From Candidatus Latescibacterota bacterium (GTDB lineage: Bacteria > Latescibacterota > 4484-107), in assembly GCA_030613045.1 (NCBI GenBank), contig JAUWMS010000046.1:1-10176 (forward strand): 10,176 bases of DNA, given 5' to 3'. Positions 1 to 5,700 of this stretch are shown piece after piece; the stretch's first letter is position 1; every line of letters begins with the position of its first letter. The notes beneath the pieces were generated by a model that made no database searches, had not been told where the DNA came from, and saw nothing but the letters and a program-made list of their open reading frames with translations. The position numbers and the translations under genes were made by a program.

Positions 1-482
1 CCGTACCTTTTCTGCAATTGGATCGTGCCTTTTACGTCGAGCTTCACCTCCGGGTTCTTCGTCCCGATGCCGACCCTGCCGGAGGAGGGAAAGACATTTT
101 CCGCTCCCTCTACGTTGTAGAGATAGGGGGACATGGAGAAGCGGATGCGCGGTTCCATTTCCTGGCCAGTCTCCACTTTAACGGCCAGCCAGTAGGGCTG
201 ATTGCTAAAATCAATATTTGAAAGAGAGTTTTGGCTGCCCAATACCACACTGTAAACGCCGTTGACAATGCTGACATCCTGGTGGACTTCTTCCCAGAGA
301 GATGATCCGTCTTTTTCAGCCTCATACAGCCTGAAGGTCAATGTATAATCGCCATCCTCGACGGCTCGGCCATTGCTGTCTCTCAACACCCCCTGCGTGG
401 TCAGGGTCTGGCTCCATACGTCCTGGGCGAGCACGCTGAACACGACGACGCACAACAAAGCTACGGTAAGCATGCGTTTCAT
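1..482 (-). CDS. Secreted/surface protein, N-terminal part (3' end beyond the window)
   Basis: About 160 codons are visible and the frame is open to the window edge. The protein starts MKRMLTVALLCVVVFSVLAQ, a clear Sec signal peptide with a basic n-region and a long hydrophobic core, cleaved probably near residues 19-25. The mature part is a beta-rich domain: a 'GVLRDSNGRAVEDGDYTLTF' segment, then 'LYEAEKDGSSLWEE', 'NGVYSVVLGS' and 'YWLAVKVETGQEMEPRIRFS'. From memory this pattern is common in extracellular proteins of environmental bacteria. It is followed by 'VGIGTKNPEVKLDV', the start-of-stalk motif often seen before tail-fibre-like or adhesin-like C-terminal regions. The start is set by a strong Shine-Dalgarno AAGGAGGAG six bases upstream; a second in-frame ATG is codon 4. 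A sigma-54-type promoter lies about 165 bp upstream. Export and surface location are well supported. The exact function is unknown because the C-terminal part is missing. Confidence 0.8.
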   Translation of the reverse strand, partial: MKRMLTVALLCVVVFSVLAQDVWSQTLTTQGVLRDSNGRAVEDGDYTLTFRLYEAEKDGSSLWEEVHQDVSIVNGVYSVVLGSQNSLSNIDFSNQPYWLAVKVETGQEMEPRIRFSMSPYLYNVEGAENVFPSSGRVGIGTKNPEVKLDVKGTIQLQKRY

Positions 483-488
483 GATCTT

Positions 489-497
489 CTCCTCCTT
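489..497 (-). promoter_or_regulatory. Shine-Dalgarno site of the secreted protein gene
   Basis: On the minus strand AAGGAGGAG stands six bases before the ATG at 482-480. It favours this ATG over the in-frame ATG three codons later and supports the open frame as a real gene although it is cut by the window edge. Confidence 0.75.
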
Positions 498-503
498 GGG
501 TTT

Positions 504-552
504 GGTGATTGGTGATTGGTGAGTGGTGATGCGTGATTTGGCATTTCTGATC
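504..552. repeat. Heptamer array, GGTGATT family
   Basis: Seven consecutive 7-bp units read GGTGATT, GGTGATT, GGTGAGT, GGTGATG, CGTGATT, TGGCATT and TCTGATC, degrading to the right. The same words occur at 2783-2803 and 4652-4686. The array falls between the predicted sigma-54 start site (about 638) and the start codon at 482, so it would lie in the 5' untranslated leader. Confidence 0.8.
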
Positions 553-648
553 GGTAAAGGGTTCGGGTTGGCCTTGTGACAGGCTTCCCCATATTTTGGA
601 GGTTGATTTGCTTTCATCGCTTCCGCAGTGAGACACGGTATTATATAG

Positions 649-664
649 TGCAAAATCTATGCCA
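649..664 (-). promoter_or_regulatory. Sigma-54 (-24/-12) promoter
   Basis: The minus strand reads TGGCATAGATTTTGCA. The known sigma-54 consensus is TGGCAC-N5-TTGCA. The invariant GG (-24) and GC (-12) are present with exactly ten bases between them, and both TGGCA and TTGCA are complete. The predicted start is near 638, giving a leader of about 156 nt to the gene at 482. The element points at that gene, has palindromes 70-190 bp upstream where enhancer sites normally lie, and neighbours a gene encoding a sigma-54 activator. The match is seen directly; activity is inferred. Confidence 0.7.
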
Positions 665-727
665 GCTTCCCCGTTGTGATGCGCAACATCGCGGTTCGGG
701 GTTCGGGTGCAGGCTCCCTGATCGAAA

Positions 728-745
728 CGTGCGATTTAGCGCACG
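728..745. promoter_or_regulatory. Inverted repeat CGTGCG-N6-CGCACG, possible activator site
   Basis: A perfect 6-bp inverted repeat with a 6-bp spacer is centred about 98 bp upstream of the predicted sigma-54 start near 638. Position and symmetry fit an upstream activating sequence for an enhancer-binding protein dimer. Its sequence differs from the two palindromes further upstream except for a shared GTG...CAC theme. Confidence 0.4.
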
Positions 746-785
746 AGCTTTAATTTCCAAAATACGGGAACGAAAACTCTTTATA

Positions 786-801
786 TGTGATCCAGATCAC
801 A
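786..801. promoter_or_regulatory. Perfect TGTGA-N6-TCACA operator-like palindrome
   Basis: TGTGATCCAGATCACA, within TATGTGATCCAGATCACATA, has exactly the symmetry and spacing of a CRP-family binding site (TGTGA-N6-TCACA). It is centred 155 bp upstream of the predicted sigma-54 start. It could bind a CRP/FNR-type regulator, or be an enhancer site for the winged-helix sigma-54 activator encoded next door. The sequence does not decide between them. The palindrome is certain; its ligand is inferred. Confidence 0.65.
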
Positions 802-816
802 TAATTCCCACAAATC

Positions 817-842
817 TGTGATTCGGATCACGTTGATCCGAA
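817..842. promoter_or_regulatory. Second TGTGA-N6-TCACG operator with overlapping 9-bp inverted repeat
   Basis: TGTGATTCGGATCACG (817-832) repeats the upstream palindrome with one mismatch and lies 31 bp from it centre to centre, close to three helical turns. A perfect 9-bp inverted repeat TTCGGATCA-cgt-TGATCCGAA (822-842) overlaps it. Paired, helically phased operators suggest cooperative binding of two dimers on one DNA face. Confidence 0.6.
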
Positions 843-852
843 CTCATGCCTG

Positions 853-878
853 CGTTCCCACGCAGGAGCGTGGGAACG
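853..878. repeat. Palindromic dispersed repeat (CGTTCCCACGC hairpin)
   Basis: A perfect 11-bp inverted repeat, CGTTCCCACGC / GCGTGGGAACG, encloses the 4-base loop AGGA. From memory this exact hairpin word is a widespread intergenic repeat in environmental bacterial genomes, probably non-autonomous. Only one copy is in this window, so the family assignment rests on recall and not on local duplication. Confidence 0.6.
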
Positions 879-890
879 AGAGGAAACGCA

Positions 891-923
891 AAAAGTCAGG
901 TTTCTCAAAAAAACCTGACTTTT
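891..923 (-). terminator. Hairpin terminator, possibly bidirectional
   Basis: Perfect 13-bp arms AAAAGTCAGGTTT and AAACCTGACTTTT enclose a 7-base loop. On the minus strand the stem ends in five T residues, as expected for an intrinsic terminator about 215 bp past the stop of the response regulator gene. The plus strand also has a T run, so it could act in both directions. The stem is moderately A/T-rich. It may itself be a dispersed hairpin repeat used as a terminator. Confidence 0.6.
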
Positions 924-1055
924 AAGCCTTCCGCCCCTCTGATTTCCAAACCACTGCTCTCTCTGCGGACGCTCTGAGTAGGCTTAAAGTATCCGCAGAA
1001 ACCTCCTCTGAGCCTAACCGCCCTCCGTGTCCTTGTCCGCAGCAAATCCCCTCAT

Positions 1056-1097
1056 GTTTCATGTTTCACGCTTTACGTTTCACGCTTTACGTTTCAC
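1056..1097. repeat. Heptamer array, GTTTCAC family
   Basis: Six 7-bp units read GTTTCAT, GTTTCAC, GCTTTAC, GTTTCAC, GCTTTAC and GTTTCAC. The reverse complement, GTGAAAC, forms another array inside the kinase gene (6707-6734) and opens the one at 3735. It lies between the regulator stop codon and the hairpin terminator. Confidence 0.8.
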
Positions 1098-1137
1098 GAC
1101 TTCCCTTTGCGGCTTTGCGTGAGACCGGCACAACCTG

Positions 1138-2757
1138 TCAAGCCGGATAGTAACGCGCCCAGCGCCGTTCGCCGCGATGCGCCAACACGCCGTACCGCTC
1201 CATCTTTTGCAATAGATACGTGACGCGGTGCCGATCCGCCGCGAGAAGCTCCCGGCATTCGGGATTGCTGATGCTGTCGTGGGTGTGAACATACGCCAGG
1301 ATTTTTTCTTCGTCGGTGACCGAAGACGGCTCCGCCTGCGGCTCGGCTGGCTTCCGGGCACGTTGGACCATAAGCGCTTCCATCTGTTTTTGGTCTAAAG
1401 GGCGTTCTGTTTCCCCCGAGGGAGGCGCTGCTCGGTCGGCGGGGTACTCCCGCACGTCCATAAAGTGCAGATGTTGCGGCCGGATGACCGGACTGCCGTT
1501 TTGGATCAGAGCATGCTCGATGATGTTTTTCAACTCCCGGACGTTCCCCGGAAAAGGATAGACTTCCAACGCTGCCAATGCTTCCTGGCTTAACGTGCGC
1601 GGTGCGATGCCGATCTCTTCGGCAAACATGGCGAGAAAATGCTCGGCGAGTAATGAAATATCTTCCTTCCGCTCCCGCAAGGGGGGCACGGTCACGCTGA
1701 ACCGGGCGAGCCGAAAATAGAGGTCTTCCCGAAACGCGCCCTTGGCCATCTTTTCCTGGAGGTCCTGATTGGAGGCAGCCAGGATGCGGACGTCCACGTG
1801 CTTTTCGAGGGTGCCTCCGACAGGCATCACGCAACCGTCTTCGATCACGCGCAACAGCTTGGGTTGTAAGGAGAGTGGCATATCCCCGATTTCATCGAGG
1901 AATAGCGTGCCCCCGTCGGCCAGCTCAAAGGTTCCTTTGCGTTCGCGATGTGCTCCTGTAAATGCGCCGCGGACGTGGCCGAAGAAGCTGGACTCCGCCA
2001 ATTCACCGGGGATCGCCGAGCAATTGACGGGAATGAACGGTCCGTTGGCTCTCGTCCCTCCGAAATGGATGGCGCGGGCGACCAGTTCCTTGCCGGTCCC
2101 ACTTTCGCCGGTGATTAACACACTCATAGTCCCCGCACTCTGAAGCCTGCGAACGTCCTCCACGATTCTGCCAATAGTTTTGCTTTTCCCGATAAATCCA
2201 CCAATGCCCCAGCGATCCGCTTCCTGTTGGGAAAGGATGGAAAGGTGCTCATCCGCCTTTTGCAGAGCTTCCTCAGCCTGCTCGCGTGCGTTCTCCGCCT
2301 GTTCGCGCCGGGCGATCTCCTCCTGTAAGGCTTGATTTTTCTGCAAAAGCTCCTGCGTCAGCCGACTGATTTTCAGGTGGGTTTCCACACGGGCGAGCAC
2401 TTCCTCTTTTTCAAACGGTTTGGTGATGTAGTCCACACCACCCACCTGAAAGCCTTCCACGAGACTTTCCTTCTCCTCCTTCACCGTGACAAAGAGCACC
2501 GGAATGTGCCGGGTGGCTTCGTTTTCCTTCAGCCTGCGACACACCTCGTACCCGTTTACATCCGGCATGACCACGTCCAACAGGATGATGTCGGGCAACG
2601 CGCCCGCGGCGATCCGCAGGGCTGTTTGTCCATTAGGCGCACCTAAAATTTTATACCCCTCCGGCTCTAAGGCATCGCGCAATAGTTTCAGATTGGCGGG
2701 AACGTCATCTACAATAAGCAACCTGGGCCGTATGGAGTTGAATTGAGCTTTACTCAT
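1138..2757 (-). CDS. Sigma-54 enhancer-binding response regulator with C-terminal winged helix
   Basis: This 539-residue cytoplasmic activator has four parts. A receiver domain (about 12-128) carries the acidic pair D17/D18, phospho-acceptor D61 and K113. An Ala/Glu/Gln-rich coiled coil spans about 130-180. A sigma-54 AAA+ domain (about 187-415) has Walker A GESGTGKE (217-224), the sigma-54-contacting GAFTGA (264-269), Walker [10 protein letters not shown] (284-292) and the sensor-region AASN (327-330). After a Pro/Glu-rich linker, residues 480-537 look like a winged helix (EEKILAYV...NPECRELL...[12 protein letters not shown]) instead of the Fis-type helix-turn-helix usual in NtrC proteins. 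Start MSKAQF is chosen because AGGAG lies nine bases upstream and the frame further upstream is repeat-encoded. The start overlaps the kinase stop by 8 bp, implying translational coupling. It probably receives phosphate from that kinase and acts on sigma-54 promoters, with the one at 649-664 a close candidate. Domain calls are firm; target genes are inferred. Confidence 0.92.
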   Translation of the reverse strand: MSKAQFNSIRPRLLIVDDVPANLKLLRDALEPEGYKILGAPNGQTALRIAAGALPDIILLDVVMPDVNGYEVCRRLKENEATRHIPVLFVTVKEEKESLVEGFQVGGVDYITKPFEKEEVLARVETHLKISRLTQELLQKNQALQEEIARREQAENAREQAEEALQKADEHLSILSQQEADRWGIGGFIGKSKTIGRIVEDVRRLQSAGTMSVLITGESGTGKELVARAIHFGGTRANGPFIPVNCSAIPGELAESSFFGHVRGAFTGAHRERKGTFELADGGTLFLDEIGDMPLSLQPKLLRVIEDGCVMPVGGTLEKHVDVRILAASNQDLQEKMAKGAFREDLYFRLARFSVTVPPLRERKEDISLLAEHFLAMFAEEIGIAPRTLSQEALAALEVYPFPGNVRELKNIIEHALIQNGSPVIRPQHLHFMDVREYPADRAAPPSGETERPLDQKQMEALMVQRARKPAEPQAEPSSVTDEEKILAYVHTHDSISNPECRELLAADRHRVTYLLQKMERYGVLAHRGERRWARYYPA

Positions 2758-5700
2758 GCCGGATCGCTCCTGCGGGAGGATTGGTGAGTGGTGATTGGGG
2801 AGTGGGCATTGGGCATTGGGCATTCGGCATTGGGCATTCGGCATTGCTCATTGTTTCCAAAAGCTCCAGAATCCCTTCCATGTCGAAGTTCCGACTCAAG
2901 GCACGAAGGCGGTGGGCTAACGCACGTCCTTGTTCGTCCATCTTAGAGACTTCATCGAGCGATTCTTCCAGGTCCGTCACCTCGCCGAACTCCGCTGCCT
3001 GCCTGAGGCGCGAAAGGAGTGGAGCGGGAAGGACCATTATTTCAAACGCCGTCTGAGGCCCCTTGGTCTCCTCGTATTCGTATTCCACACGCAAAAGACG
3101 TGCCAGACATTCGTAAACGCGCCCGGCCCGCACGGGCTTGGGGATAAAATCGTCGAACCCCGCTTCAAAATATCGTTGCCGTTCGTGGACTAAAGCCGAA
3201 GCGGAAACCACCACCAACTTCGGACGGTCGTCTCTATATTCCTTCATAATGCGCTGAGTGGCTTCAAACCCGTCCATGACCGGCATCCGAATGTCCATGA
3301 ATATAATATCCGGTCGTTCGGCACGGACAGATTCCAGCACCTGTTGGCCGTCTTCAGCCGGGGTTACACCCACCCCAATATCTGCGAGCATCCGGGACAA
3401 CACCGTCCGGTTTTCCCGATTATCGTCCGCCACCAACGCGTTCACATGGTACCCTGCCGCGAGGCGCGTGACCTGCTTCCCCGAATCCACGGAACGAGGG
3501 GGCACCTCCTCTGTGGGAGGCTTAAACGGCACGGTGAAGAAAAAGCGGGAACCTTGCTTTGGAGTGGACTCGAAGGCAATGGCGCCGCCCATCAGTTCCA
3601 CGAGTCGTTTGGCAATCGTCAAACCCAGCCCGGTTCCTTCTTTTTTGGGGCCCTCTTTGCTTTGGATAAAGGGCTGGAAAATCGCCTTTCTGTCTTGCGG
3701 GGAAATGCCTGTTCCGGTGTCTGTGACCTCGAAGGTGAAACGTGAGTCGTCTGTTGTCCGTTGTCCCTCGTCATTCGTCGTTTGTGATTCGGTAATTCGT
3801 AATGTTATTTCGCCCGATTCGGTGAATTTGACTGCGTTGGAGAGAAGATTCATCAAAATCTGGCGGAGCTTGCCTTTGTCTCCGTGAACCCAAAGGGCGC
3901 GGGAGTCAGATTGCGGATTGCGGATTGCGGATTGGGGATTGGGAAGTTTCGGATCGTGCTGGGATTCGGGACGTTGCCACGCCACACGCCAGCGAAGCCC
4001 TTTCTGCCGGCAACGAAGCTGGAACATCACGGAAAGTCCCTCTATCAGGCCGGTGAGGTTGAAGTCGCTCTCCTCCAATTCCAGCCGTCCGGCTTCGATT
4101 TTGGAGATGTCCAGGACCTCGTTGATCAGCTCCAACAGGTGATTTCCACTGTCCTTGATGGTCGAAATGGCTTCTCTATGTGCGCCGGGCAAATCGGGTT
4201 TGCGCAGCAAAAGCTGCGCATATCCTAAAATCGCGTTCAAAGGCGTGCGGATATCGTGGCTTATGTTCGCAAGGAACGTGCTCTTGGCTTGATTGGCGGT
4301 CTCCGCGGTTTCTTTGGCTTTTTGAAGTTCCACGTTGCTTTTTTCAAGCACTTCGCGGGTGTGCCGCTCTTGCTGCAGTATATGACCTTGTAGTCTTTGG
4401 GCTTCGCGGCGTTTGGCATAGTACCGTGCGCCGAAAAAGACAGAGGAACTCAAGAGGAGAAAAAGGCCTCCCCATACTGGAACCGCAATCCAGCCATTGA
4501 GATACCAGGGTGGGACAACGATCAGAGCAATCCGCGCAGGCTCGGAGGTGTTGAGATCCCGGTCAATGGCCTGCACATCGAACACGTAATCGCCTGTTTT
4601 TCGGGGCGTCCAGTCAAAACTCGTCTCTCGCGTGGGTCTGCCCCAGTCTGCGGTGAGTGGTGAGTGGTGATTGGTGATTGGTGAGGCGGACTTCGTAATT
4701 CGAAAGCGAACCTGACGTTTTTCCGGATGGGTCTTAAAGTCTATGGTGTGCACCTCAATCGTCACACGACTCCCCGCCGTAATGGGCGGAACAGCCGCCG
4801 GATCCGTATATTTCCGATCCGTCTGCACCGAAACGATCCGCACCGCGGGCGGAGAAGCATGGCGACGATAGCGGGTAAGTCCGCTGTTGGTCCCGAACCA
4901 TAACGCCCCCTCCCGATCCTCGTGAATAGCGTACACGGTGTTGTCCGCCAATCCATCCCGTGTATCCAGGGAGGTCCAGTTCGTGCCATCGAATGCGCAG
5001 ACGCCCCCGGAATCGGTTCCCAACCACAGCCGCCCATCGGAGCTTTCATGGATCACCAACACATAGTCGTCAGCCAACCCCTCTTCCTTTGTCAGGTCGA
5101 AGAAGCGTTCCCCGTCATAGCGGGAAATCCCCCTTTTTGTGCCGAACCATAGCCTTCCATCCGGCCCGGGATAAATGGCCTCCACGTGGTTCGAAAGCAA
5201 TCCATCCTCCACGGTGAGGGCAACCAACCGCTTCCCATCGTATCGAAAAACGCCCCCGGCGTTCGTCCCGAACCAGAGGATGCCGTCGGCGTCCCCGTAA
5301 ATGGCCCGGACGTGGCCGTCCGTTAATCCGTCTTTTCCGGTCAGGATTTGGAAAATGCGCCGATTCCCGTCCAAACGAGAAACCCCACGGGCTTTGGCTC
5401 CGATCCACAGGGCGCCGTCGGGAGCTTCCTCGATGACATTGATCTGGTTGTACGCCAATCCATCTCCCTCATCCCACGTCTCGAATCGCTGTCCATCGTA
5501 TCGGGACAGCCCGCCCCCATCGGTCCCAAACCAGAGCATCCCATCGGTACTCCGATAGAGGGCATTCACCCTGTCATAGGGCAATCCGTCTTGGGTTGTG
5601 TAGTTAACAAACGTTTGGCCATCCCTTTGCTTATGCTCAGGATAAACTCCGCGGGAGGCGCCACCGTCTGTCCCAAACCACAAGGCCCCCGCCTCGTCCT

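Larger units (their letters stand above)
483..1137. other. Non-coding, repeat-rich regulatory region
   Basis: This 655-bp stretch has no convincing gene on either strand. From right to left it holds a heptamer array (1056-1097); a patch of repeat-like words such as 'CTCTGCGGAC' and 'CCTCCGTGTCCTTGTCCGC' (about 940-1045); a hairpin terminator (891-923); a near-perfect palindromic dispersed repeat (853-878); three regulatory-looking palindromes (728-842); a sigma-54-type promoter (649-664); and a second heptamer array (504-552) in the predicted 5' leader of the secreted protein gene. It therefore serves both as the 3' end of the kinase/regulator operon and as the promoter region of the gene at 1-482. 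Confidence 0.75.

Noticed and set aside
322..636. 104-codon frame on the minus strand overlapping the secreted protein start
   Set aside because: It runs out of frame through the heptamer array and the signal peptide of the real gene, with no recognisable domain.
640..645. TATAAT on the minus strand as a sigma-70 -10 box
   Set aside because: No -35-like hexamer is found 17 bp upstream (minus strand AGCTGG), and it falls at the predicted sigma-54 start, where A/T-rich DNA is expected.
2758..2844. Longer N-terminus for the response regulator beginning with '[14 protein letters not shown]'
   Set aside because: It is encoded entirely by the heptamer array and overlaps the kinase by 95 bp; the downstream ATG has a ribosome site and begins right before the receiver domain.
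2783..2852. Possible CRISPR array
   Set aside because: Units are 7 bp in direct tandem with no spacers; there are no 25-40 bp repeats or cas genes.
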